This document shows positions 33,920 through 43,558 of a DNA stretch of 64,000 nt, piece by piece (position 1 is the stretch's first letter; each line of letters starts with the position of its first letter). The DNA comes from Bacteroidales bacterium UBA6397. GTDB lineage: Bacteria > Bacteroidota > Bacteroidia > Bacteroidales > UBA932. The DNA is taken from positions 17,827 through 81,826 of the forward strand of contig DJQB01000013.1 in assembly GCA_002439875.1 (NCBI GenBank), written 5' to 3'. Both the position numbers and the translations under genes were made by a program. The notes below the pieces were generated by a model, which saw nothing but the letters and a program-made list of their open reading frames with translations, did not search any database and was not told the origin of the DNA.

Positions 33920-36648
33920 CAATAGTTGTTACCTCCAAAACTACTGCCGCCTCCGGAACCGCCTATGCTTCCAAAGCCGCCGGACCCGCCGCCTGAGTTT
34001 CCGCCGCTTCCGCCCGACAGGCCGCCACTGGCGTTAACTGCCTTGTTTGAATTTGGCTGAGTGTAGAACGGCCAGTAGATGCCGATCTTGAAAGCCGTCT
34101 GGGTTCTGATGTAGTGATGGGCGCTGAAATAATCCGCCTTGTCCATCGGCCAGCCGTTGCCGATGTTCTCAAGTTTCACGAATATGCATGCCCTCTTCCA
34201 CTGGACGTTGATGAAAGCGTCGATGACAGGACCGTTGTTGTACGTCTCTTCTTTCTGGTTGTAGAACGCCCCCACGGCGGGGTTCCATGCAGGAGAGTAG
34301 AATTTGGTGTTGTACCATCCCTCCGCTCCGAGCTGCATCTGCATGATGTTCCTCTTGACATTGAGCTGGAGGTAAAGCCTGGAGTTCGCGGCAAGACTCG
34401 GCAGAGGCAGCACATCCTGATTCGATGAGATCTGGAACAGAAGCCTGTTGTCCAGATGCAGAGGCCCCAAGACGAAGTTTTTGTCCAATGAGACGCTCAA
34501 CACGCTCATCGGAGTAGTGTTCTGGCGGACGACCCCGGTCGAATCATAATAGATGTTGCCCGACAGCAACGCGTAGCCGAACCGCGCCCCGACCCTCCAC
34601 CTTTGAACGCTCAGCCCGGCCCGGATCTTTGTTGTCGAGATCTTGCCGAAGTCATTGTCCCATTTGAAATGGTTTGAATAGTAGTGCTGGTAGTAGTATT
34701 CGGGCTCTTCCAGAGAAGTCTCGAAATTCACGTTAAGCGAAACCGGACTTTTCCTTGCCTTCCTGAAAGGGTACATGTCTAATCTTGCGTTGGCCCTCAC
34801 GGACATGTCGTTCGCTTGGTCTCCGAGAAACACAAAGTCTCCGTTGGCATCCCATCGGATGAAATTCTTCAGTTGCCCCTCCACTCCCGCATAAACGAAC
34901 GCCGAGTTCCATACAGTGTTTGTGGTCCCTTTCAGGAAAGTCGGATCGAATGTGCTGTAACTTAGGATTCTGTTGCCTATCCCACCGTTCAGCTTGGAGA
35001 CAATCGCATTGTCCGACCACGGCCGAAGCTTAAGGAACACCCTGTTCTCCAGTTTCATTACCCTCACGGAATCGAAGGAACTTGTGGGACTGTAATTGAA
35101 TATGTCATTGTAGAACTTGCGCCCCGTCTCGTCCGTGATCTGATCTTCATAGCTCTTGCGGAACACTGAATATTCACTGCTGTGCCCTATGAACGCGGTC
35201 GTGATGTTGTCGTCTCCAAGTGTGTCGGCTGCCTCCCTTTCTGCTCTCCTTCTGGCCAGAAGCACGTCCAGGGAGTCGATCTTGGCTGTGTCTCTGGATG
35301 TCAGTACGCTGTCCTTGAACGCATTGTCGATCTTCCTGTTCCGGATGTCCTTGATGAACGTGAACGGAATCCTGTACTGCTGGTCAAGGAAGAATGTGTT
35401 CCTGATGACATTAGTCGATGCGTTGCTGAGATTTATTGGATACTCTCTGGCGTCCAGGGTCGTGTCCCTTACCATCGTGTTGTCGCTTGTTCCTCCGTTC
35501 TCCTTGCGGATGATCTTGTTGTGGATGTAGCCGGCGTGCATTATGTAGCGTCTGCCGAGATAATTGGCCGATGTCACGAACGTCTTGTTGGTTGTCTTCT
35601 CGCTCTGCATGATGCCGTTGCCTCCGAAACGGTCATATTCAAGGGTGAAATTCAACTCCGGGAAGATGTTCTGCGTCGTAAGGATGTGCAGATTGTCGGA
35701 TTCTTTCTGGGAGTCCGCGAAGAGGGTCCCGAAGTAGGCCAGTTCTGTGTAAGGGGTTTTTGTGTTGTACATCGGGAGCGTCTTTGCCGAGTAGGTCCAT
35801 GCCTCGTAGGGGGTGTAGAACGACACCCCGTTCTCACTTGTTCGGTTGAACCAATTGTAGTATTGCAGAGCCGAGCCGGCGACACCAAGCCATGTGGCGT
35901 TCACGTCCTTGCGGTAGAACGGGTAGTCGTGCAGCCAATGGTTGTAGCTGGTGTCAGGTTCATGGATGTCCATCTTGTGGAACTCCCTCTCGTGGGTCCA
36001 CTGGATAATGCGCTTGTACTGAAGTGAATCAGGAATGGCGAAAGTCTCAAGAATCCGGGGCGTGGCCTCCTTGACGCTGTCCCTATGAGCCTTGAGGCTG
36101 TCCTTGACATTGAGCACACTGTCGGCTATGTGTTTCTTGAGTTTCTCCTTGACCTCGAAATCGTATTTTCTTCTGTCCGTCTTCGACAGTCCGGCGTACC
36201 AGGCATCGAACTCGGCCTTTTTCCTGAAAACCGAATCGAGGCGGTAGAGGGAGTCCACTTTAGGCCAGTCGATGGTGTCTCCTGCGGCTTTCAGCGAGTC
36301 CACGACAATCCTGTGGGTCAGAGAGTCCATAATCGCCACATAGTACTTGTAGCGGAAAGGGTTGATCTCCCTCAGCGAATCAGGTGGGAATATTGTGTCC
36401 CTTGCCGTCAGTAGGGGAGTCGTGTCGATCGGAGCAAGGAATAGTGAGGTGTCCTTCTTCCCTGCCGCTGTGTTGCCGATGAACTGATTCCTGTAGTGGA
36501 TCGTGTCGGGCGGCAAAGGTCTCTCGGCGGAGACGAACCCATAGCCCGGATCCCCGGCTAGCGGACGGTTTCCCATGCCGATGGCCTGAAGCGCGATCAC
36601 GCACACCACTGCCATCGGAAACCATATTCTTTTCAAAGTCTCTTTCAT
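33919..36648 (-). CDS. Large putative porin
   Basis: A 909-residue outer-membrane protein with an N-terminal signal (about 1-25). A region of charged helices (about 90-200, rich in DSL, KAH and KKHIADS) precedes a long series of alternating amphipathic strands with aromatic ends, typical of a beta-barrel. It fits the Bacteroidetes family annotated as putative porin. The last 30 residues are a Gly/Ser/Asn-rich low-complexity tail (GGSGGNSGGGSG pattern) ending FGGNNY, unusual for a barrel whose last strand should end in an aromatic residue. A good promoter lies upstream (36672-36703). The downstream lytic transglycosylase overlaps its stop. Cargo unknown. Confidence 0.82.
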   Translation of the reverse strand: MKETLKRIWFPMAVVCVIALQAIGMGNRPLAGDPGYGFVSAERPLPPDTIHYRNQFIGNTAAGKKDTSLFLAPIDTTPLLTARDTIFPPDSLREINPFRYKYYVAIMDSLTHRIVVDSLKAAGDTIDWPKVDSLYRLDSVFRKKAEFDAWYAGLSKTDRRKYDFEVKEKLKKHIADSVLNVKDSLKAHRDSVKEATPRILETFAIPDSLQYKRIIQWTHEREFHKMDIHEPDTSYNHWLHDYPFYRKDVNATWLGVAGSALQYYNWFNRTSENGVSFYTPYEAWTYSAKTLPMYNTKTPYTELAYFGTLFADSQKESDNLHILTTQNIFPELNFTLEYDRFGGNGIMQSEKTTNKTFVTSANYLGRRYIMHAGYIHNKIIRKENGGTSDNTMVRDTTLDAREYPINLSNASTNVIRNTFFLDQQYRIPFTFIKDIRNRKIDNAFKDSVLTSRDTAKIDSLDVLLARRRAEREAADTLGDDNITTAFIGHSSEYSVFRKSYEDQITDETGRKFYNDIFNYSPTSSFDSVRVMKLENRVFLKLRPWSDNAIVSKLNGGIGNRILSYSTFDPTFLKGTTNTVWNSAFVYAGVEGQLKNFIRWDANGDFVFLGDQANDMSVRANARLDMYPFRKARKSPVSLNVNFETSLEEPEYYYQHYYSNHFKWDNDFGKISTTKIRAGLSVQRWRVGARFGYALLSGNIYYDSTGVVRQNTTPMSVLSVSLDKNFVLGPLHLDNRLLFQISSNQDVLPLPSLAANSRLYLQLNVKRNIMQMQLGAEGWYNTKFYSPAWNPAVGAFYNQKEETYNNGPVIDAFINVQWKRACIFVKLENIGNGWPMDKADYFSAHHYIRTQTAFKIGIYWPFYTQPNSNKAVNASGGLSGGSGGNSGGGSGGFGSIGGSGGGSSFGGNNY

Positions 36649-36671
36649 ATTCCCTTAAGGGTACAATCTCA

Positions 36672-36703
36672 CAAAGTTACTGTTTTTCCCTTTTACCCAC
36701 AAA
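36672..36703 (-). promoter_or_regulatory. Bacteroides-type promoter of the porin gene
   Basis: On the minus strand TTTG (36703-36700), a 20-nt spacer and TAACTTTG (36679-36672) match the consensus fully. The expected transcript start is about 15-20 nt before the ATG. Confidence 0.75.
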
Positions 36704-36874
36704 TTCAGTGCTAACGTGCGAACCGCAGAGGTCGGCTGGGGCGAATATGTCATTCCTGCCCCCGAAATGACGAAAAATTGGGCTTCCGGGTGAAATTAGT
36801 TGGACTTTGCCCCCGGAATCTTTTTCGGTTACTAAATAATTAGTATCTTTATTGTTGATAAATTGAGTCAAACC

Positions 36875-38866
36875 ATGAAGAAGAAACTCTGGATATTCGA
36901 CACTGACCCGTACTTGAAGCCGTACGAAGACGCTATCAATGCGCGGCACAAGAGGATTCTGGATGCCGCGGACAAGATAACAGGCCATGGCGTGGAAGGC
37001 CTCGCTTACAGCATCAACAACCACCTTTACTACGGGCTGCACAAATGTGAGGACGGCTCTTGGGTGATTCGGGAATGGGCTCCCAACGCAAGCCGCATCT
37101 ACCTGATCGGAGAATTTAACAATTGGAAACGTACTTCCGCATATGAGTTTAGTCCAGTGGGGCAAGGCAATTGGGAACTTCGACTAGACTCGATGTTCCT
37201 CAGTCATGGAGAATTGTACAAGTTGTTCATAGAATGGCCCGGAGGAGGAGATGAACGGATTCCGGCTTATTGTACGAGGCTTGTACAGGATGATGAGACT
37301 AAAGTGTTCTGTGCCCAGGTCTGGGATCCCGAGCGGGAATATTCATGGAAAAATGACAGGGTGTTGCGAAGGCCGCATCCATTGATCTATGAGTGTCACA
37401 TAGGGATGAGCTCTGAGGAACGCAAGGTCTCCACTTTCAGTGAGTTCCGGGAGAATGTGTTGCCAAGAATCAAGAGGCTCGGCTACGACACGATCCAGAT
37501 AATGGCCCTTCAGGAGCATCCGTATTATGGATCGTTCGGTTATCAGGTGTCGAACTTCTTCGCTCTTAGTTCGCGTTTCGGTACTCCGGAAGAGTTTAAG
37601 GAGTTGGTTGATGCGGCTCATGGTATGGGGATTGCCGTGGTGATGGACATCGTGCATTCGCATAGCTCCGACAACACGGCTGAGGGCCTGAGTCTGTTTG
37701 ATGGCAGAGATGATCTGTATTTCTACAAAGGTCCTCAGGGACATCATCCGGCATGGGGCTCACGCTGCTTTGACTACGGGAAGGATGAGGTTGTCCGCTT
37801 TTTGCTGAGTAACTGTAAGTACTGGATGGAGGAATACCATTTGGATGGATTCCGTTTCGATGGTGTTACGAGCATGATGTACTGGGATCATGGCCTTGGC
37901 AAGGATTTCAACGGTTACGGACCGTACTTCGATTCGGGTGTTGATGAGAATGCGGTGACCTATCTTGGACTAGCCAACCTCCTTGTTAGGCAGATCAAGC
38001 CATGTGCAATCACTATTGCTGAGGATGTCAGTGGAATGGCTGGTTTGGCCGCTCCGTTCGAGGTGGGGGGAGTAGGCTTCGGTTTCAGAATGGCGATGGG
38101 TATAGCTGACCACTGGATCAGATGGATTAAGGAGAAACGAGATGAGGAATGGAGCCCCGGAGAAATGTGGTACGAACTCACAAACAAGCGGGCGGACGAG
38201 AAAACAATCAGCTACGCGGAGTGTCACGATCAAGCTCTTGTCGGGGATAAAACTTTGATATTCAGGCTTATCGACAAGGAAATGTACTTTTCTATGAATA
38301 TGGATTCGAAGAATCCGATTGTGGACCGGGGCGTGGCCTTGCACAAACTGATTCGTCTAGTAACGCTCGGCACTGCGGGTGATGGCTACCTCAACTTCAT
38401 GGGTAATGAGTTCGGCCATCCGGAGTGGATTGATTTTCCTCGTGAAGGGAACGGATGGAGTTACGAACATGCCCGCAGGATGTGGTCTTTAGCCGACAAC
38501 GGACTGCTGAGATACCACTGTCTTCAAGACTTTGACAAAGCGATGATTCACCTTGTAAAACGATACGGGGCGCTTACGGCAAGGCCTGAGCTTCTTCAGG
38601 CCGATGAAGAAAAGAAAATCTTGATTTTCAAGCGTAAAAGCCTTATCTTTGCACTGAATTTCAATCCTGTGGAATCGTTTGTGAACTACGCGTTCCCGGC
38701 TCCGTCAGGAGACTATGTCAAGGTTCTCGATTCAGACTCAAAAGAGTTCGATGGATTCGCAAGGCTTAAAGACGATGGAGAACATCTGACGGTCGAAGGT
38801 CGCCTAAGTCTCTACTTGCCAAGCCGTTGTGCGCTTGTGCTGATTGACAGGAACGAAAGAAAATAA
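36875..38866 (+). CDS. glgB: 1,4-alpha-glucan branching enzyme (GH13)
   Basis: Forms alpha-1,6 branches in glycogen. An N-terminal CBM48-like domain (about 60-150, IREWAPNASRIYLIGEFNNW) precedes the GH13 barrel. Catalytic residues are visible: Asp in DGFRFDGVTSMMYWDHG (about 325-330), Glu in TIAEDVSGM (about 378) and the HDQ site in YAECHDQALVG (about 447). The sequence resembles the eukaryotic-type (GH13_8) branching enzymes that Bacteroidetes carry, which lack the long bacterial N-domain, and the length (663) agrees. The start ATG at 36875 is preferred to a TTG 12 nt earlier. It is the first gene of the glycogen operon, 10 nt before the debranching enzyme. A weak -7-like TATCTTTA is at 36844-36851. 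Confidence 0.93.
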   Translation: MKKKLWIFDTDPYLKPYEDAINARHKRILDAADKITGHGVEGLAYSINNHLYYGLHKCEDGSWVIREWAPNASRIYLIGEFNNWKRTSAYEFSPVGQGNWELRLDSMFLSHGELYKLFIEWPGGGDERIPAYCTRLVQDDETKVFCAQVWDPEREYSWKNDRVLRRPHPLIYECHIGMSSEERKVSTFSEFRENVLPRIKRLGYDTIQIMALQEHPYYGSFGYQVSNFFALSSRFGTPEEFKELVDAAHGMGIAVVMDIVHSHSSDNTAEGLSLFDGRDDLYFYKGPQGHHPAWGSRCFDYGKDEVVRFLLSNCKYWMEEYHLDGFRFDGVTSMMYWDHGLGKDFNGYGPYFDSGVDENAVTYLGLANLLVRQIKPCAITIAEDVSGMAGLAAPFEVGGVGFGFRMAMGIADHWIRWIKEKRDEEWSPGEMWYELTNKRADEKTISYAECHDQALVGDKTLIFRLIDKEMYFSMNMDSKNPIVDRGVALHKLIRLVTLGTAGDGYLNFMGNEFGHPEWIDFPREGNGWSYEHARRMWSLADNGLLRYHCLQDFDKAMIHLVKRYGALTARPELLQADEEKKILIFKRKSLIFALNFNPVESFVNYAFPAPSGDYVKVLDSDSKEFDGFARLKDDGEHLTVEGRLSLYLPSRCALVLIDRNERK

Positions 38867-38876
38867 TTTAACCGAT

Positions 38877-40814
38877 ATGGCTTTTTTGAAGTTTAACAAG
38901 TCTGAGTTGGTCAACCTCTCCTATTCCTTGAAGAGAGAGATTATTTGTGCCAACAAGACGGGGGCGTATTGCAACACTTCTATAGTGACTTGCAACACAA
39001 GACGTTATCATGGTCTGTTGGCGGTTCCGATAGATGCTTTCGGGGGTAAAAAGCATCTGCTCTTGTCCTCTTTGGACGAAAGCCTCATTCTTAACGGGAA
39101 ACAGTTCAATCTCGGCATTCATTGCTATGGGAATGTCTATGAACCGCGCGGCCACAAGTACATCGTTGATTTTGAGGCTGATCCAGTGCCTAAAATTACC
39201 TATAAGGTAGGAGAAATCGTCTTTACGAAAAGTATTCTGCTCGTACCTGATTCCGACCAAGTTATGATTCGCTTCGACTTGGTCAAGGCTCCGGCCAATG
39301 TGAAATTGTTGCTGACACCATTTTTGGCTTTCCGTGACATTCATGCATTGACTCAGGAGAATCCGAATGCAAGAACCGAAGGTTGGGAAATTCCTAATGG
39401 AATGTCGTTCAATCTCTACGAAGGATTTCCTGATTTGAACATGCAGTTTAATACCAAGAACGTCTCCTTCGTGACTTCTCCTTGTTGGTACAAAGGTGTG
39501 ACTTACTCGGATGAGTACCGTCGAGGTTTTGCTTGCAAAGAGGACCTGTATGTTCCTGGGCATTTCGAGTTGGATATGAAGCCGGGAGATGCGATTGTGT
39601 TCTCTGCATCTGTGGATCTTGCGACCCCTTCGGGCTTGAAGAGAAAGTTCGATTCTTTAGTGGCCAAGGCTGCGAAAATCACAACCGCGCATGAGCAGCT
39701 TGTTCACTGTGCGGATCTTTTGAAGCAGGACCGCGGAGGCCACAAGATGATTACAGCAGGGTTCTCTTGGCTTTATACAGGTCTCCTGAGAGAGACTCTT
39801 GAAGCTCTTCCGGGCCTTACACTCTACGCTAATGGAGACAAGGCAGAGTTTGAAGAGATTCTGGATAATCTCATTGCTGACAACCAAGAGCGTCTCTTTC
39901 ATAAAACGACACAAGTTGAAGCACCTCTTAGGCTAGCGGACACTTTGGTTCATTACATAGAGTTTGGCGCTGATCCAAAGTCTGTTTGGAAAAAGTATGG
40001 TCAGGTTGTCAAAAGCATTCTTGAAAGTTATCTACCAGGCAAACGGGCTGAGGTCGCTATGCAGCCGAACGGTCTTCTCTGGGCGCAACTTGACCATTGG
40101 GCTCTTTCTTGGATGAATACTTATGTGAATGGCAATCCTGTGACTGAAAGAGCTGGTTATCAGGTGGAAACGAATGCCATGTGGTTCCAGTCCATTCTCT
40201 TTGCCGTGACGATGGAACGGCAATATTCTCCATCGGACAGTGCTTTCCTGAAGGAATGGTCTCACATCTTGGATCTTGTCTGCGAAAACTTCCAGAAGAC
40301 ATTCTGGAATGCACGTTCAGGCTATCTGGCTGACTATGTTGATAACTCCGGACAGCATCTTGAGGTTCGTCCTAACATGCTTTATGCTCTCGTGGGTGAG
40401 GATATTCCTGTCGAACCGGAAGTGGCTCAGAGGGTGCTGCAAGTGATAGACAACGAACTTGTGACGAGAAGGGGAATCCGTACGCTTTCACCTCGTCATC
40501 CAGAATATAAAGGAGTCTATGAGGGTTCGCAGACAGATAGGGATTTGGCATATTACAATGGATGCTGCCTGCCGTTCCTGCTTGGCCCTTACTGCGAGGT
40601 CTGCTTCAAGATGAAGGGACCTGCATTCCTGAACAAGGCTCAGTGGCTCGTCAATGGCTTCTATGAGGATCTTAATAAGCATGGAGTAGGAGCGTTTTCA
40701 GAACTTTACGATGGTGACCCCCCTCACGAGCCTCACGGAGCGATTTCGTCGGCCTTGAGCACTGCGGCCTTGTTGGAGGTGGAGTATCTTAAGGATAAAT
40801 ACAAAGAGAAGTAG
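38877..40814 (+). CDS. Glycogen debranching enzyme (amylo-alpha-1,6-glucosidase, GH133)
   Basis: A 645-residue cytoplasmic enzyme that hydrolyses branch points of glycogen. The N-terminal domain (about 1-230) begins with SLKREIICANKTGAYCNTSIVTCNTRRYHGLLA, the hallmark of bacterial debranching enzymes. The C-terminal (alpha/alpha)6 domain contains GFSWLYTGLLRETLEALPGL, GLLWAQLDHWALSW and YNGCCLPFLLGPYCE. The final acidic residue is expected in FSELYDGDPPHEPHGAISSA. The start MAFLKFNKSE at 38877 lies 10 nt after the glgB stop. The gene and glgB seem somewhat more AT-rich in third positions than the following genes, judged by eye. Debranching, branching, synthesis and phosphorolysis are encoded together here. 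Confidence 0.92.
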   Translation: MAFLKFNKSELVNLSYSLKREIICANKTGAYCNTSIVTCNTRRYHGLLAVPIDAFGGKKHLLLSSLDESLILNGKQFNLGIHCYGNVYEPRGHKYIVDFEADPVPKITYKVGEIVFTKSILLVPDSDQVMIRFDLVKAPANVKLLLTPFLAFRDIHALTQENPNARTEGWEIPNGMSFNLYEGFPDLNMQFNTKNVSFVTSPCWYKGVTYSDEYRRGFACKEDLYVPGHFELDMKPGDAIVFSASVDLATPSGLKRKFDSLVAKAAKITTAHEQLVHCADLLKQDRGGHKMITAGFSWLYTGLLRETLEALPGLTLYANGDKAEFEEILDNLIADNQERLFHKTTQVEAPLRLADTLVHYIEFGADPKSVWKKYGQVVKSILESYLPGKRAEVAMQPNGLLWAQLDHWALSWMNTYVNGNPVTERAGYQVETNAMWFQSILFAVTMERQYSPSDSAFLKEWSHILDLVCENFQKTFWNARSGYLADYVDNSGQHLEVRPNMLYALVGEDIPVEPEVAQRVLQVIDNELVTRRGIRTLSPRHPEYKGVYEGSQTDRDLAYYNGCCLPFLLGPYCEVCFKMKGPAFLNKAQWLVNGFYEDLNKHGVGAFSELYDGDPPHEPHGAISSALSTAALLEVEYLKDKYKEK

Positions 40815-40818
40815 GAAT

Positions 40819-42114
40819 ATGAGAGTTTTGATGTTTGGATGGGAGTTCCCTCCCCACATCGCAGGAGGACTCGGAACAGCCTGCTACGGTATCGTCAAAG
40901 GATTGGCTTACAATGGGGTTCAGACTCTTTTTGTGATGCCGTCCGCTTCGGGTGACGAGGATCAGAGTGCCGCGAGGATCATCAATGCGAGTGATGTGCC
41001 GGTTGAGTCGGTGGGCTCGACAGTTGATGAGTTCCTGGACAAGGTGAAGTTCGTTCGCATCGGTTCGAACATGATCCCGTACGTTGATCCTGAGGAGTTT
41101 CACGAGATGGTAGAGTCTGAGCGAAGGCTTCAGAGCGAGAATCTGACAAAGTGCATCGGCACGAAATTCCGTTTCTCCGGTCGCTATGGTTCCAACCTTA
41201 TGGAAGAAGTCGCCCACTATGCGATGGTCGGCGGCACGATCGCTATGGAGCACAAGGATGAGTTCGACATCATCCACGCCCACGACTGGCTGACCTATCT
41301 GGCTGGTATAGCCGCCAAGGAGTTGACTGGCAAGCCGCTGGTTGTCCATGTGCACGCCACGTCCTTCGACCGTGGCACAGAGGACCAGATTGACAGCCGT
41401 GTCTATGACATTGAGAAGAGGGGAATGATGGCGGCTGATAGGGTGATTGCTGTCAGCGACCTCACGAGGAATATCGTCATCAACAAGTACGGAATTGATC
41501 CTGAGAAGGTCGTGACTGTCCACAACGCTGTTGATTTCAGCGGACGTGAGAACGTGAAGGTCGAGAGAGGTGTGCGCGACAAGGTTGTCACCTTCCTCGG
41601 CAGAATCACTTTCCAGAAGGGTCCCGAATATTTCATCGAGGCGGCTGCGAAGGTTCTCAAGAGGACCACTGGAGTGCGTTTCGTGATGGCGGGAAACGGT
41701 GACATGATGAACCGCTGCATCCGTTACGTTGCCAAATTGGGAATATCCGATCGCTTCCACTTCACCGGATTCCTGCGCGGGGCGGAGGTCCAGAAGATGT
41801 TCGCTATGTCGGATGTCTATATAATGCCTTCGGTGTCAGAACCTTTTGGAATATCTCCTCTTGAGGCCATGCGTTCCAATGTGCCGGCGATCATCTCCAA
41901 CCAATCAGGGGCCGCGGAGGTCTTGAAATATGCTTTCAAGGTGGACTTCTGGGATGTCGATGCGATGGCTGATGACATCTATGCTCTTCTGAAATACCCT
42001 GCTCTCGCGGATTTCGCCGCCAGGGAGGGTTACGATGAGGTCAACCGCCTGAAATGGAACATCGCCACGGCGAAACTTAAGAATATCTATGAATCAGTTG
42101 TTAATAATAAATAA
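40819..42114 (+). CDS. GT4-family glycosyltransferase, glycogen-synthase-like
   Basis: A 431-residue GT-B enzyme. The N-terminus MRVLMFGWEFPPHIAGGLGTACYG has the GGLG donor-binding loop of glycogen synthase-like enzymes. The DIIHAHDWLTYLAG block is shared with GT4/GT5 enzymes, and the C-terminal SVSEPFGISPLEAM carries the conserved Glu pair. Bacteroidetes glycogen clusters usually contain such a GT4 gene next to GH57 and GH133. It may elongate or prime alpha-glucan, but donor and acceptor are not proven. It starts 4 nt after the debranching enzyme stop, in the context ggaatATG, and ends 9 nt before the GH57 gene. The dedicated GT3 synthase is encoded further on, so its role is partly redundant or specialised. 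Confidence 0.88.
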   Translation: MRVLMFGWEFPPHIAGGLGTACYGIVKGLAYNGVQTLFVMPSASGDEDQSAARIINASDVPVESVGSTVDEFLDKVKFVRIGSNMIPYVDPEEFHEMVESERRLQSENLTKCIGTKFRFSGRYGSNLMEEVAHYAMVGGTIAMEHKDEFDIIHAHDWLTYLAGIAAKELTGKPLVVHVHATSFDRGTEDQIDSRVYDIEKRGMMAADRVIAVSDLTRNIVINKYGIDPEKVVTVHNAVDFSGRENVKVERGVRDKVVTFLGRITFQKGPEYFIEAAAKVLKRTTGVRFVMAGNGDMMNRCIRYVAKLGISDRFHFTGFLRGAEVQKMFAMSDVYIMPSVSEPFGISPLEAMRSNVPAIISNQSGAAEVLKYAFKVDFWDVDAMADDIYALLKYPALADFAAREGYDEVNRLKWNIATAKLKNIYESVVNNK

Positions 42115-42123
42115 GGGAATATT

Positions 42124-43554
42124 ATGAAAAAGAGCATTTGTCTGTATTTCCAGGTTCATCAGCCTACAAGGTTGAGACAGTACCGATTCTTCGACATCGG
42201 CAAGGATTCCCACTACTATGATGATTTCGCTGACAGGACAATCCTTCGCAGGATAGCCCAGCGATGCTATATTCCGATGAACAACCTCCTGCTCGACCTT
42301 ATCAAACAGCACGGTGGGGACTTCAAGGTGACGTTCTCGATCACCGGCTCCGCTCTGGAGCAGTTCGAGAGGTATGCTCCCGATGTGCTTGACAGCTTCC
42401 GCGAGCTTGCAAAGACAGGTTGCGTGGAGTTTCTAGGAGAGACATATTATCACTCTCTAGCCTCGCTTGCCAATTTCGGCGAGTTCAAGCATCAGGTGGA
42501 AAAGCATACCGCTGCCATAGAGAGGTGTTTCGGAGTTAAGCCTACTGCTTTCAGAAACACAGAGTTGATATATTCAGACTCCATCGGACGCGACGTATAC
42601 AACCTTGGCTTCAAGGTGATGCTGACGGAGGGCGCCCGGCATATTCTTGGATGGAAGAGCCCAGACTACATCTACACCGACAGCCAGCAGAAGCATCTGA
42701 AGTTGCTGCTGCGCAACTATTCGCTCAGCGATGACATCGCTTTCCGCTTCTCCGACAAAGGGTGGAAGGATTGGCCGCTGACAGGGGAGAAGTACCTTTC
42801 CTGGCTCAAGGCCGCGGACGGAGACATCGTGAACCTGTTTATGGATTATGAGACCTTCGGAGAGCATCAGAAAGAGACTTCGGGAATATTTGATTTCATG
42901 AGGTATCTACCTGGGATTCTGCTCAAGGACGGCTCGTTTGAGTTCGTCACCCCGACCCAGGCCGCGAGGAAACTCAAACCAATTGCTGAGATTGACGTGC
43001 CAGATCCGATTTCATGGGCTGACGAAGAGAGGGATGTCACCGCCTGGCTGGGTAACGAGCTTCAGCAGGACGCTTACAACAAACTTTATGGTCAGGCAGA
43101 GAAGCTGGCCATTCTGAATGACCCTGTTCTTTGGGAGGATTTCGGACATCTTCAGGAGAGCGATCACCTTTATTATATGAGCACGAAGTTCTTCTCGGAC
43201 GGGGAGGTTCACAGTTACTTCAATCCTTACAACACTCCGTACGAGGCGTTCATCAACTACATGAACGTCTTGAGTGACTTTATCATTAGGATTGACGACG
43301 CGATGACCACTTCTGGAAAGAAAGTGAAGGACAGCGCTTCGACAAACTCAGCGGCCAACGTGAAGAAGGCTGCTGTCAGGAAGCCATCGAAAAAAGTCGC
43401 TTCGGCAAGCTCTGCTACCACGAAGAAAGTGGTTGCTGGAAAGGTATCTACTCCGGCCACCGAGCATGTGTCGGTCAATGAGCCTGTAGAGGTGACCGGA
43501 ACGGTGAAGAAAAAAGCCTCAAAAACAAAAGCAACCAAACAAGTTAAAAAATAA
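42124..43554 (+). CDS. GH57 alpha-amylase/glucanotransferase-like protein with basic tail
   Basis: A 476-residue protein of the GH57 family, acting on alpha-glucans. Conserved region I is FQVHQPTRLR at about residues 9-18. The likely nucleophile Glu is in VEFLGETYYHS (about 107), and the acid/base Asp in DYETFGEHQ (about 241). The catalytic part ends near residue 395. The last 80 residues are of a different kind: Lys, Ala, Ser, Thr and Val only, with repeats like KKVA, KKAA and KKKASKTKATKQVKK, similar in composition to histone H1 tails. This tail may bind the polyanionic or glycogen surface or other cell components, or be dispensable. It ends 4 nt before the synthase-phosphorylase fusion. 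Confidence 0.9.
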   Translation: MKKSICLYFQVHQPTRLRQYRFFDIGKDSHYYDDFADRTILRRIAQRCYIPMNNLLLDLIKQHGGDFKVTFSITGSALEQFERYAPDVLDSFRELAKTGCVEFLGETYYHSLASLANFGEFKHQVEKHTAAIERCFGVKPTAFRNTELIYSDSIGRDVYNLGFKVMLTEGARHILGWKSPDYIYTDSQQKHLKLLLRNYSLSDDIAFRFSDKGWKDWPLTGEKYLSWLKAADGDIVNLFMDYETFGEHQKETSGIFDFMRYLPGILLKDGSFEFVTPTQAARKLKPIAEIDVPDPISWADEERDVTAWLGNELQQDAYNKLYGQAEKLAILNDPVLWEDFGHLQESDHLYYMSTKFFSDGEVHSYFNPYNTPYEAFINYMNVLSDFIIRIDDAMTTSGKKVKDSASTNSAANVKKAAVRKPSKKVASASSATTKKVVAGKVSTPATEHVSVNEPVEVTGTVKKKASKTKATKQVKK

Positions 43555-43558
43555 TTAA

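Noticed and set aside
35182..36027. Long plus-strand open frame opposite the porin gene
   Set aside because: Val/Leu/Arg-rich shadow of the porin coding strand with no recognisable domain or start signal.
40789..41760. Long open frame (323 codons) on the minus strand opposite the GT4 gene
   Set aside because: The opposite strand has clear glycosyltransferase motifs; this frame is a composition shadow without any family feature.
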